From NCBI GenBank assembly GCA_023434265.1, contig JAEYTA010000003.1, positions 1 through 28,908 on the forward strand: a stretch of 28,908 nt of DNA, in the 5' to 3' direction. Under the pieces are notes generated by a model. That model was not told the origin of the DNA. It ran no database searches and saw nothing but the letters and a program-made list of their open reading frames with translations. This DNA is from Pseudomonadota bacterium (lineage in GTDB: Bacteria; Pseudomonadota; Alphaproteobacteria; Caulobacterales; Caulobacteraceae). A program made the position numbers and the translations under genes. Position 1 is the stretch's first letter. Every line of letters starts with the position of its first letter. This document shows, in pieces, positions 8,486-15,874 of this stretch.

Positions 8486-9088
8486 TCAGCGGCCCCTGGG
8501 CGCGCCGGAGACCGCCGGAGGCGCGGCGACGGGCGCGGCCGGCGCCGGCGTAGGCGGCGCGACGCCTTCCGGCAGCCCGACATGAGCCAGCCGCCACTCG
8601 AACGGCCCGCGGCGCTCGAAGGTGAAGATGGTGCGCGAGCCGCCCTCGTCGGTCACCGCCAGACGCGCCCGGTTCACGCCCCAGTAGACCGGAGACGGCA
8701 GCGGATCGCCGCGCGCCGTCGGCGGCGTGGCGGCGGTGCGCTGGCTGGCGAAGCGACCCTCGCCGCGGGTCAGCCCGGCGAGGGCGGCCGGGGTGAGGTA
8801 GGCGTCGACCTCGGCGGCGGGGACCGGCGCGGCCTCGAACTGGCGTCGCACCGCCGCGATGGGGTCCTCGAGGAAGGACGGGGCCGGGGCGCGGGCCGCC
8901 GGGTCCCCCGCCAGCTGCGGCCGCAGCGACTGGCGCACGGCGGCGTAGTCGACCAGTCGCGCCAGCGCCGCCGCGTCGCTGGAATCGGCGGCCGAGCGAA
9001 TGGCGAAGAAGGCCACCGCCGGCGCGGCGAAGAAGCTGATCACCGCCACGACCACGGCCAGCAACAGCAGATTGCCGACGATCCTCAC
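8486..9088 (-). CDS. DUF2939 family protein, paralogue of the neighbouring gene
   Basis: A 200-residue protein with an N-terminal hydrophobic helix (residues 5-28) followed by the DUF2939-like pattern SSDAAALARLVDYAAVRQSLRPQL. That matches the neighbour's DARKLERLVDFPALRQSLKEEL. Both also share a closing FERRGPFEWRLAHVGLP-like segment (ERRGLFEWKLAGVDI in the neighbour), so they arose by tandem duplication. This copy carries an extra Pro/Ala-rich C-terminal tail of about 25 residues (VAPPTPAPAAPVAAPP), probably disordered. It lies 79 bp upstream of its paralogue on the same strand, so the two are likely co-transcribed. Biochemical role unknown. Confidence 0.85.
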   Translation of the reverse strand: MRIVGNLLLLAVVVAVISFFAAPAVAFFAIRSAADSSDAAALARLVDYAAVRQSLRPQLAGDPAARAPAPSFLEDPIAAVRRQFEAAPVPAAEVDAYLTPAALAGLTRGEGRFASQRTAATPPTARGDPLPSPVYWGVNRARLAVTDEGGSRTIFTFERRGPFEWRLAHVGLPEGVAPPTPAPAAPVAAPPAVSGAPRGR

Positions 9089-9136
9089 GCGCGTCTCCCG
9101 AACATCGCTCCATCAATGCATGAAGGGGCGGGCGGC

Positions 9137-9176
9137 TCAAACAAAAGGCCCGCCGGACGCGAATCCGACGGGCCTT
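9137..9176 (-). terminator. intrinsic terminator of icd
   Basis: AAGGCCCGCCGGA (9145-9157) and TCCGACGGGCCTT (9164-9176) pair with one mismatch around a 6-base loop. Read on the minus strand, the stem is followed by TTTTGTTTG. It lies 38 bp beyond the icd stop, which fits termination of the leftward icd transcript. Confidence 0.72.
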
Positions 9177-9213
9177 CGGCAAGGGTGCGGCCGCGCGGCG
9201 AGCGTAGCGCCGG

Positions 9214-10428
9214 CTAGCCGGCCATGGCCGTGTTCAGGTTCTCGGCGACCTTGTCGAGGAAGCCCTCGGTGGTCAGCCATCCCTGCTGGTCGCCGACCAG
9301 CAGGGCCAGATCCTTGGTCATGTGGCCGCTCTCGACGGTCTCGACCACGACCCGCTCCAGGGTGGCGGCGAAGGCCGCCAGTTCGGCGTTGCCGTCCAGC
9401 TTTGCCCGGTGGGCGAAGCCCCGCGTCCAGGCGAAGATCGAGGCGATCGAGTTGGTCGAGGTCGCCTCGCCCTTCTGGTGCTGGCGGTAGTGGCGGGTGA
9501 CGGTGCCGTGGGCGGCTTCCGACTCCAGCACCTTCCCGTCCGGGGTCATCAGCACCGAGGTCATCAGGCCCAGCGAGCCGAAGCCCTGCGCCACCACGTC
9601 CGACTGCACGTCGCCGTCGTAGTTCTTGCAGGCCCAGACGAAGCCGCCCGACCACTTGATGGCCGCGGCCACCATGTCGTCGATCAGGCGGTGCTCGTAG
9701 GTCAGGCCCGCCTTGTCGAACTCGGCCTTGAACTCGCGGTCGAAGACATCCTGGAAGATGTCCTTGAAGCGCCCGTCATAGGCCTTGAGGATGGTGTTCT
9801 TGGTCGACAGGTAGACCGGATACCTGCGCTGCAGGCCGAAGGCGAAGCTGGCGCGGGCGAACTCGGTGATCGACTCATCGAGATTGTACATGCCCATCGC
9901 CACGCCGGCGCCCGGCGACCTGAACACCTCGTGCTCGATCACCTGGCCGTCGTCGCCGACGAACTTGATCGACAGCGTGCCCTTGCCCGGCATCAGGAAG
10001 TCGGTGGCCTTGTACTGGTCGCCGAAGGCGTGACGGCCGACCACGATCGGCTGGGTCCAGCCCGGCACGAGGCGCGGCACGTTCGAGCAGATGATCGGCT
10101 CGCGGAAGACCACCCCTCCGAGGATGTTGCGGATGGTCCCGTTCGGCGACTTCCACATCTTCTTCAGATTGAACTCCTTCACCCGCGCCTCGTCGGGGGT
10201 GATGGTGGCGCACTTCACGCCGACGCCGTGGCGCTTGATCGCCTCGGCCGCGTCGACCGTGACCTGGTCCTCGGTGGCGTCGCGGTTCTCGATGGACAGG
10301 TCGTAGTAGTCGAGCTCGAGGTCGAGGTAGGGGAAGACCAGCTTGTCCTTGATCATCTGCCAGATGATCCGGGTCATCTCGTCGCCGTCGATGTCCACGA
10401 TGGGGTTGGCGACCTTGATCCTGGTCAT
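9214..10428 (-). CDS. icd: NADP-dependent isocitrate dehydrogenase, homodimeric eukaryote-like type
   Basis: A 404-residue TCA-cycle enzyme that oxidatively decarboxylates isocitrate to 2-oxoglutarate with NADP. The N-terminus IKVANPIVDIDGDEMTR is that of the eukaryote-like (type II) NADP-IDH common in alphaproteobacteria. Substrate-loop motif SPNGTIR is at 94-100, and the Arg residues expected to bind isocitrate are present near 100, 109 and 132. A 23-codon upstream extension is open, but ATG at 10428 starts the conserved protein and has AGAGAGAG before it. Length is typical. The gene is monocistronic, divergent from the DUF1176 gene and closed by its own terminator. Confidence 0.97.
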   Translation of the reverse strand: MTRIKVANPIVDIDGDEMTRIIWQMIKDKLVFPYLDLELDYYDLSIENRDATEDQVTVDAAEAIKRHGVGVKCATITPDEARVKEFNLKKMWKSPNGTIRNILGGVVFREPIICSNVPRLVPGWTQPIVVGRHAFGDQYKATDFLMPGKGTLSIKFVGDDGQVIEHEVFRSPGAGVAMGMYNLDESITEFARASFAFGLQRRYPVYLSTKNTILKAYDGRFKDIFQDVFDREFKAEFDKAGLTYEHRLIDDMVAAAIKWSGGFVWACKNYDGDVQSDVVAQGFGSLGLMTSVLMTPDGKVLESEAAHGTVTRHYRQHQKGEATSTNSIASIFAWTRGFAHRAKLDGNAELAAFAATLERVVVETVESGHMTKDLALLVGDQQGWLTTEGFLDKVAENLNTAMAG

Positions 10429-10567
10429 GCGCTCTCTCTGTCGATGGAGGGGTGTTCGTGTGGCGGGGGGTATAGCCGGGGGCGGTCGCCGGCGCAAAGG
10501 CGCAGAGGCGTCGTCGTTCCCAGCAATTCCGGGCTATGCTCAGGCTTCCGCGAGAGGGGGACCAGGC

Positions 10568-11698
10568 ATGCGCGCAACGGCTGGATTGTTGGGACTGTTT
10601 CTGGCGCTCGCCGCCTGCGGCGAGGGCGCGGCGGCGCCGGACGAGGCCTCGACCGGATCGGCCGCCGTCCCCGGCCCGACACCGGCCGCGCCGGCCGCGC
10701 CGCCCACGGAAACCAGACAGTTCCGCGACTGGCAGGCGACCTGCGACAACGGCAACGCCTGCTACGCCTTCGGCTTCGCCCCCGACTACGACGCCGGCTG
10801 GGTGCGCATCTTCATGCCGCCGGGCCCCGACGCCGAGCCCCGGATCGCCTTCGGCCTGTGGGGCGAGGAGTCGGCCGGGACCCGGGAGCCGGTGCTGAAG
10901 GTCGATGGCCGCGCCTTCCGGGCGGTGCGGTCCGAGGCCAGCGACTCCGGCGCGCCCGTCGGCGAGATCCGCACCGGCGCGGGCAGCGCCATCGCCGCCA
11001 TGGCCGCGGGAAGAAAGATGGAGATTCAGGCGGGCGAAACGGTTTCGATCTCCACCAACGGCGCCTCCGCGGCGCTCCTTTGGATCGACGAGCGGCAAGG
11101 CCGCCTGGGCACGACCACCGCGCTGCTGCGCCGCGGCGAACGGCCGGCGTCGAGCGTCCCCGCTCCACCGCCCCTGCCCGAGCTCCGCCCCGCGCCCGTC
11201 GCGGACCAGACCGGCTTCGGCGACGACAAGCAGACCCTGCCCGCGGCCCTGCGCGCCCTGAAGGGGGTGCAGGACTGCCTGGCGGAGTCCGAGCACAGCG
11301 AGTGGCTGCTGCAGAACGTCATGTCGGCCCGGCTCGACGCGGACACCGAGCTGTGGGCCGTGCCCTGCGGCGCCGGCGCCTACAACATCCTGCACCAGTG
11401 GTACCTCACCGGTCCCGGGGGCCGGGATCCGCGCCCGGCCGACCTGCTGGGCAGCGAGGGCCGGCGACCGGCCGAGGAGGCGTCCGTCTGGCCGGACAAC
11501 GCCACGGTCAACGGCGGCTACGCGCCCAATGCCCGCACCATCACCGCCTTCTCCAAGGGACGCGGCCTCGGCGACTGCGGCACGACCCAGACCTGGATGT
11601 GGACCGGCGAAAGGTTCGAGCTGCAGGCGGAACGCTCCATGGGCCACTGCGCTGGTGTGCCATGGGACTACTGGCCGACGACGTGGCGGACGCGCTGA
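10568..11698 (+). CDS. DUF1176 family lipoprotein
   Basis: A 376-residue protein with a lipoprotein signal, MRATAGLLGLFLALAAC, lipidated Cys17. A Pro/Ala-rich linker (about 20-50) leads to the domain beginning RQFRDWQATCDNGNACYAFGF, typical of DUF1176, a periplasmic family of unknown function that carries conserved cysteines. Later recognisable pieces are ALKGVQDCL and GLGDCGTTQTWMWTG. Six cysteines of the mature part could form disulfides. The frame is open upstream, but ATG 10568 is the one that gives the signal peptide and has GAGAGGGGG before it. The last 37 bases overlap the start of the flavoprotein at 11662, which suggests translational coupling. Confidence 0.85.
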   Translation: MRATAGLLGLFLALAACGEGAAAPDEASTGSAAVPGPTPAAPAAPPTETRQFRDWQATCDNGNACYAFGFAPDYDAGWVRIFMPPGPDAEPRIAFGLWGEESAGTREPVLKVDGRAFRAVRSEASDSGAPVGEIRTGAGSAIAAMAAGRKMEIQAGETVSISTNGASAALLWIDERQGRLGTTTALLRRGERPASSVPAPPPLPELRPAPVADQTGFGDDKQTLPAALRALKGVQDCLAESEHSEWLLQNVMSARLDADTELWAVPCGAGAYNILHQWYLTGPGGRDPRPADLLGSEGRRPAEEASVWPDNATVNGGYAPNARTITAFSKGRGLGDCGTTQTWMWTGERFELQAERSMGHCAGVPWDYWPTTWRTR

Positions 11699-12600
11699 AC
11701 CAACCCGAAGTTCTCGTCATCGGCGCCGGCCCGGCCGGACTGACGGCCGCGACCTACCTGTCACGCTTCCGGCGGAGCGTACTCGTCGCCGATGGCGGCT
11801 CGCCGCGGGCCTGCTGGATTCCCGTCAGCCACAACATGCCCGGCTTCCCGCAGGGGATCACCGGCGACGCCATCCTGCGGCGCATGACCGAGCAGGCCGA
11901 GGAGTACGGCGCCGTGATCGAGCCCGGCGCGGTCGGCGGGCTGGTCCGCACGGACGACGGCTTCGTGGCGCGGCTGAACGGCCGCGAGGTGAAGACCCGG
12001 GCGGTGCTGCTGGCCACCGGGGTGGTCGATCACCATCCGCCGCTGCCCGGCGTCGAACGCGCCATCGAGCGGGCGCTGGTGCGCATCTGTCCGATCTGCG
12101 ACGGCTACGAGGCGACCGGCAAGGCGGTGGCGATCATCGGCAAGGACGACGCCGGCGTGCGCGAGGCGGCCTTCCTGCGCACCTATTCCGACCGGGTCAC
12201 CCTGATCCATGTCGGCTCGCCCGACGCCCTGACCGCCAACGGCGAGCTGGAACGCCTCGGCATCGAACTGATCCGCGCCCCGATCGACAATGTGCGGCTG
12301 GAGGGCGACCGGGTTACGGCGCTGAGCTGGGCGGGGAGCTTCCGCACCTTCGATCTCGTCTATTCGGCGCTGGGTGCCTCGCCGAACGTGGGGCTGGCCG
12401 AGGAACTGGGCGCACGCTCGGCCGAGGACGGCTGCCTGTTCGTGGATTCCCGCCAGCGAACCAGCGTGTCGGGCCTGTACGCGGCGGGAGATGTGGTGCG
12501 GGGCCTCAACCAGATCGCCGTGTCCACCGCCGAGGCGGCCATCGCGGCGACGGCGATCCACAACGACCTGCGGGCCGCGGACGGCCTGGTGGTGCGGTGA
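11662..12600 (+). CDS. thioredoxin-reductase-like FAD-dependent oxidoreductase
   Basis: A 312-residue flavoprotein. The FAD-binding GAGPAG motif is at 21-26, a redox-active-type pair CPIC at 143-146 is followed by DGYE, and the second FAD motif GLYAAGDV is at 271-278. Length and domain order match TrxB. The nucleotide-binding fold differs from bona fide TrxB, however. The usual GGGDSA is GKDDAG (160-165), and the basic HRR motif that reads NADPH is replaced by HVGSPDAL. The natural reductant and partner are therefore uncertain. This matches a subgroup of TrxR-like oxidoreductases with CPxCDGYE seen in alphaproteobacteria. ATG 11662 is inside the end of the DUF1176 gene (37-bp overlap). The frame is open far upstream as a shadow of other genes. 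Confidence 0.88.
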   Translation: MGLLADDVADALNQPEVLVIGAGPAGLTAATYLSRFRRSVLVADGGSPRACWIPVSHNMPGFPQGITGDAILRRMTEQAEEYGAVIEPGAVGGLVRTDDGFVARLNGREVKTRAVLLATGVVDHHPPLPGVERAIERALVRICPICDGYEATGKAVAIIGKDDAGVREAAFLRTYSDRVTLIHVGSPDALTANGELERLGIELIRAPIDNVRLEGDRVTALSWAGSFRTFDLVYSALGASPNVGLAEELGARSAEDGCLFVDSRQRTSVSGLYAAGDVVRGLNQIAVSTAEAAIAATAIHNDLRAADGLVVR

Positions 12601-12960
12601 GGTCACCGGAGAAGCTCGACCCGGCCCCGGGAGCAGGAGACTCCGGAGCCGGGCCACGACCCTGAGGGGTCGACGGTCGCGCGCGGGGGAAGGGAATTCG
12701 CCTGCGGCGGACCGGATCGCGTGCGAGGCTTCAGCGGCTCGCCGGCGCCACGACGGACGATCCGCGGCGCAGGCGACGGCGCGCGCGGCTCCGCCGCCAG
12801 TCCTCGAGGACCGACGCCCAGCCCCATGCAGGCTCCTTATGCATATGGTGCATTTCTTCCATTTCGGCCTCCTCTGCTGGCCTTGCTGATAGACTGCAAT
12901 ATCGGCTTGACAGGCCGACGCCACAAACCAGAATGCCCGCTACCGTAACAAGGTGGGCTT
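12601..12960. other. 360-bp intergenic region before the LysR gene
   Basis: I see no convincing gene here; small open frames lack start signals and coding character. The first part (about 12620-12660) has a GC-rich imperfect hairpin, CCCGGC...GCCGGG, without a T run, possibly a weak terminator for the flavoprotein gene. From about 12830 the composition becomes less GC-rich. It holds a near-palindrome, ATGCATATGGTGCAT (12838-12852), and a promoter-like TTGACA (12907-12912) with CAGAAT 16 bases further on. These are plausible promoter and operator elements for the LysR gene at 12961. Confidence 0.5.
12907..12934 (+). promoter_or_regulatory. candidate promoter of the LysR-type regulator gene
   Basis: TTGACA at 12907-12912 matches the -35 consensus fully. 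CAGAAT at 12929-12934 (4 of 6 to the -10 consensus) follows after 16 bases. The start codon is 26 bases downstream with an AAGGTGG ribosome-binding site. Confidence 0.4.
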
Positions 12961-13875
12961 ATGGCCGATCCCCTCTCCGGCATTCCCCTCGCGTCCATCC
13001 GGGTGTTCGAGGCTGCGGCCCGGCTGAAGAGCTTCACGCGCGCCGCCGAGGAGCTGGGCATGACCCAGGCCGCGGTCAGTTGGCAGATCAAGGCGCTCGA
13101 GGGCCGGCTGGGCCAGAGCCTGTTCCGCCGTCTGCCGCGCGAGGTTCAACCGACCGAGGCCGGCGACCGCCTGTCGCGCGCCGCCACCGAGGCCATCATC
13201 CTGCTGCGCCGGGCCATCGACGACCTGACCGAGGCGGACGAGCACATCCTCTCGATCACCACCCTGGCGACGCTGGCCACCCAATGGCTGGCGCCGAGGC
13301 TGGGCGCCTTCCAGCTGGCCAACCCGGGGCTGGCGGTGCGCCTGGACACCAGCCCGGCCGTGCTCGATCTGTCCCGTGAAGGCTTCGACGTCGCCATTCG
13401 GTCCGGCTCCGGGAGCTGGCCCGGCATGGAGAGCCAGCTACTGATGCCCAGCGTCTTCACGCCGCTGTGCAGCCCGGCCATGGCCGGGCGGCTGAACCTC
13501 AAGGATCCCTGCGACCTTCTCGACGCCCCGCGGATCGGCATGGAGAAGGAATGGGCGGCGTGGTTCGCCGCCGCCGGCCTCAGCGACGGCGCGCGCCCGG
13601 CGACGCGGCTGACCGCCGACTACCAGGTTCTGGAGGTGGCCGCCGCGCTGGGCGGCCAGGGCGTGGCGCTCGCCTCCCCCATCCTGTTCGCCCGCGAGAT
13701 CGCCGCCGGCCTGCTGGTGCGGCCCTTCGCCCACTGGGTGTCGTTCAGCCCCGGCTACTTCCTCGTCTGGCCCGAAGGCCGCCGGCGCGCGCCCAAGATC
13801 CGCCGCTTCCGCGACTGGTTGATCGCCCAGGTCGAGGCCGATCCCGCCGTGGCGGAGGCTCGCGCCGGCGCCTAG
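12961..13875 (+). CDS. LysR-family transcriptional regulator, GcvA-like
   Basis: A 304-residue regulator. The N-terminal winged helix-turn-helix (about residues 10-68) reads LASIRVFEAAARLKSFTRAAEELGMTQ..., with VSWQIKALEGRLG as recognition helix and linker. This is the form found in the GcvA/AmpR-like branch. The remaining ~210 residues are the periplasmic-binding-like effector domain, recognisable by REGFDVAIRSGSGSWPGMES and by ALGGQGVALASPILF. ATG 12961 has AAGGTGG seven bases upstream. LysR genes are often divergent from their target; here both the upstream flavoprotein and this gene read rightward, so the target is not evident. The downstream edge is a long hairpin starting in its stop codon. 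Confidence 0.92.
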   Translation: MADPLSGIPLASIRVFEAAARLKSFTRAAEELGMTQAAVSWQIKALEGRLGQSLFRRLPREVQPTEAGDRLSRAATEAIILLRRAIDDLTEADEHILSITTLATLATQWLAPRLGAFQLANPGLAVRLDTSPAVLDLSREGFDVAIRSGSGSWPGMESQLLMPSVFTPLCSPAMAGRLNLKDPCDLLDAPRIGMEKEWAAWFAAAGLSDGARPATRLTADYQVLEVAAALGGQGVALASPILFAREIAAGLLVRPFAHWVSFSPGYFLVWPEGRRRAPKIRRFRDWLIAQVEADPAVAEARAGA

Positions 13876-13925
13876 ACCGAAATCGGCTTTGTTGGACGCA
13901 GTCCAACAAAGCTCAGATTTCGGTC
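13875..13925. repeat. 22-bp long-stem palindrome after the LysR gene
   Basis: GACCGAAATC (13875-13884) pairs with GATTTCGGTC (13916-13925). Inside it, GCTTTGTTGGAC (13886-13897) pairs with GTCCAACAAAGC (13901-13912) around a GCA loop. Only a 1-by-3 internal loop interrupts the stem. It begins at the last base of the LysR stop codon and lies between convergent genes, so it may end transcription in both directions, although no T run follows. Confidence 0.7.
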
Positions 13926-13938
13926 CAGCATATTCCCG

Positions 13939-13998
13939 GAGCCTGATTCACGGCGTCGGCGGAATCGCGGAGCGATTCCACCTCAGCCGATCAGGCTC
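13939..13998. repeat. compound palindrome between convergent genes
   Basis: An outer arm GAGCCTGAT (13939-13947) pairs with ATCAGGCTC (13990-13998). A second pair, CGGC (13951-13954) with GCCG (13986-13989), lies inside it, and an inner hairpin GGAATCGC (13961-13968) with GCGATTCC (13972-13979) has a GGA loop. It abuts the stop codon of the leftward DUF885 gene. The nested arms look like a dispersed REP-type intergenic element. Confidence 0.6.
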
Positions 13999-15800
13999 TA
14001 GGTCCGCATCAGCCGCTCGAGCACCGCCAGCGGCACGGAGCCGTTGACCAGCACCCGGTCGTGGAAGGCGCGCAGGTCGAAGTCGGGCCGCGCCGCCGCC
14101 TCGGCGCGCAAGCGGGCGATGACGGTGTGGCCGATCTTGTAGGCGCAGGCCTGCCCCGGCATCGAGACATAGCGGTTGATTTCGCTGTTGGCGGCGTTGA
14201 CCGGCTTGGCGCCCGAGGCGGCCATGTACCCGACCGCGCGCTCGCGGCTCCAGCCGTGGTGGTGCATGCCGGTGTCGACCACCAGCCGCACGGCCCGGAA
14301 CAGGTAGGACATCAGGAAGCCGACCCGGCCGAGCGGGTCGTCGGCGTAGCCGTCGAGGTCGTCGGCGGCCACGGCCTCCGCATACAGCGCCCAGCCCTCG
14401 TTGTAGGCCGAGAAGCCGTTGGCGCGGCGATACGGCGGCAGGCTGTCGGTCTCGCGCTGCAGGGCGACCTGCAGGTGATGGCCCGGCGAGGCCTCGTGGA
14501 AGGTCAGGGTCGGCAGGGCGAACTTCGGCCAATTCGTCGTCGAGCGGAGGTTGATGTAGTAGGCGCCCGGCCGCGAGCCGTCGAGCGGCGGCCCTTGGTA
14601 GTAGCCGCCCGGCGCGCCGGCCTCGATGGCCGGCGGCACCCGGCGCACCTCCACGTCGGCGCGCGGCAGGCGGCCGAACACCTCCGGCAGCCGCGGCTTC
14701 AGCGCCTGCACCTGCCGGTTCAGCGACTCGATCAGGGCGACCTTGCCTTCGTCGGTGTCGGGCCACAGCTGGGCCGGGTCCCTGTTGAGCGCGTCGATGC
14801 GTTCCCCGACTGTGCCCTCGCCCATGCCCTGGCCTTTGAGGATGGCGTCGATGCCGGCGCTGATCTCCGCCACCTGTTCCAGCCCGATCCGGTGAATCTC
14901 GTCGGCGCTCAGGGTGGTGGTTGTCCAGTGCTTCAGGGCGTGGGCGTAGAAGGCTTCGCCGTCGGGCAGGCGACGGACCGAGGCCTCGTGCACCGCGGTC
15001 GGCCGGGCGGCCTCGAGGGCGGCGATCTGGCGGGCCAGCGCCGGCTTGACCTCTGTCTCGACCAAAGCGGCGGCGCGTTCGCCATAGCCGGACAGGCCCA
15101 GGGCCGTCGCCTTGCGCTCCAGCGTCCGGATCATCGCCATGTCGGACGCCGCCTGGGCGGCGAGGGCGTTCAGCTGGCCGACGGTCAGGTCGAGGATGAA
15201 ATCCGGCGGGACCACGCCCTTGCCGGCGTCGGCGCGCACGCGTTCGGTCTCCGCATCCACGGCGGGGGCGAAGGCCGACAGACGGGCGAGGAAGGCCTCG
15301 GCCCCGTCGCGGTCCTCGACGCGGTGCTGGGTGTCGAGGAAGTCCGGCACGGTGAAGTAGGCGCCGGTCAGCTGGTTGACGAGGTAGGGCCCCATGCGCC
15401 CGCCGCCCATGGTCGAGCCGTAGTCGAAACCCGCTCCCGTCGCCGCCGTTTCGGCGCGGAACACGGCCACCGCGTGGTTGACCTTGCCCGCCTCGCTCAG
15501 GTCGCCGTCGCCGCCGAAGGCCTGCAGCACCCGCCAGCGCTCGGTCGCCTGCGCGCGCTCCTCGCGCCAGGCCGCGTCGCTCCGGTCGCTCAGCTTCGAC
15601 GACAGGTGCGCCCGCGCCCCGCGGTCGAGTCCGAGGTTGGTGGCGGTCTCCGGCGCGTCCTCGATGTCCTCGTCGAACCAGCGGGTCAGCAGGGCGTCGA
15701 GCTCGGCATCGGCGTCGCGGCCCGAGGCGAACGCGGGTCCGCCCGCGGCGACGGCGGCTCCGGCGGCGGCGGTCAGGAGCAGGCGGCGACGGTCGATCAT
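13998..15800 (-). CDS. DUF885 family exported protein (putative metallopeptidase), copy 1
   Basis: A 600-residue DUF885 protein. It starts MIDRRRLLLTAAAG, a Tat- or Sec-type signal with arginines before an Ala-rich hydrophobic stretch ending near PAFAS. The family's metallopeptidase-like motif HEASPGHH is at residues 435-442. A second conserved block, NEGWALYAE, and a third, PGQACAYKIGHTVI, follow. DUF885 proteins resemble M32-type zinc peptidases. Substrates are mostly unknown, so peptidase activity here is inference. ATG 15800 has GGAG 7 bases before it. The frame runs on upstream without meaning. The gene lies 74 bp downstream of a paralogue on the same strand, so they probably form one transcript. 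Confidence 0.92.
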   Translation of the reverse strand: MIDRRRLLLTAAAGAAVAAGGPAFASGRDADAELDALLTRWFDEDIEDAPETATNLGLDRGARAHLSSKLSDRSDAAWREERAQATERWRVLQAFGGDGDLSEAGKVNHAVAVFRAETAATGAGFDYGSTMGGGRMGPYLVNQLTGAYFTVPDFLDTQHRVEDRDGAEAFLARLSAFAPAVDAETERVRADAGKGVVPPDFILDLTVGQLNALAAQAASDMAMIRTLERKATALGLSGYGERAAALVETEVKPALARQIAALEAARPTAVHEASVRRLPDGEAFYAHALKHWTTTTLSADEIHRIGLEQVAEISAGIDAILKGQGMGEGTVGERIDALNRDPAQLWPDTDEGKVALIESLNRQVQALKPRLPEVFGRLPRADVEVRRVPPAIEAGAPGGYYQGPPLDGSRPGAYYINLRSTTNWPKFALPTLTFHEASPGHHLQVALQRETDSLPPYRRANGFSAYNEGWALYAEAVAADDLDGYADDPLGRVGFLMSYLFRAVRLVVDTGMHHHGWSRERAVGYMAASGAKPVNAANSEINRYVSMPGQACAYKIGHTVIARLRAEAAARPDFDLRAFHDRVLVNGSVPLAVLERLMRT

Positions 15801-15874
15801 GGCGGGCTCCACGGCTTGGGAGGCGGCAGTGGAGCCCGGCCGGCGGGCGATGACAACCCGTCGCCGACGCGGGG

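Noticed and set aside
9322..11661. Long plus-strand upstream extension of the thioredoxin-reductase-like frame
   Set aside because: It runs antisense through icd and across the DUF1176 gene. Conserved protein sequence begins only at ATG 11662.
11640..11700. Possible frameshift joining DUF1176 and the flavoprotein
   Set aside because: Both proteins are complete, with their own start and stop and normal lengths. The 37-bp overlap is better explained by translational coupling.
12603..12948. Small open frames in the gap before the LysR gene
   Set aside because: Arg/Pro/Ser-rich translations, no ribosome-binding sites, and the frames overlap one another on both strands.
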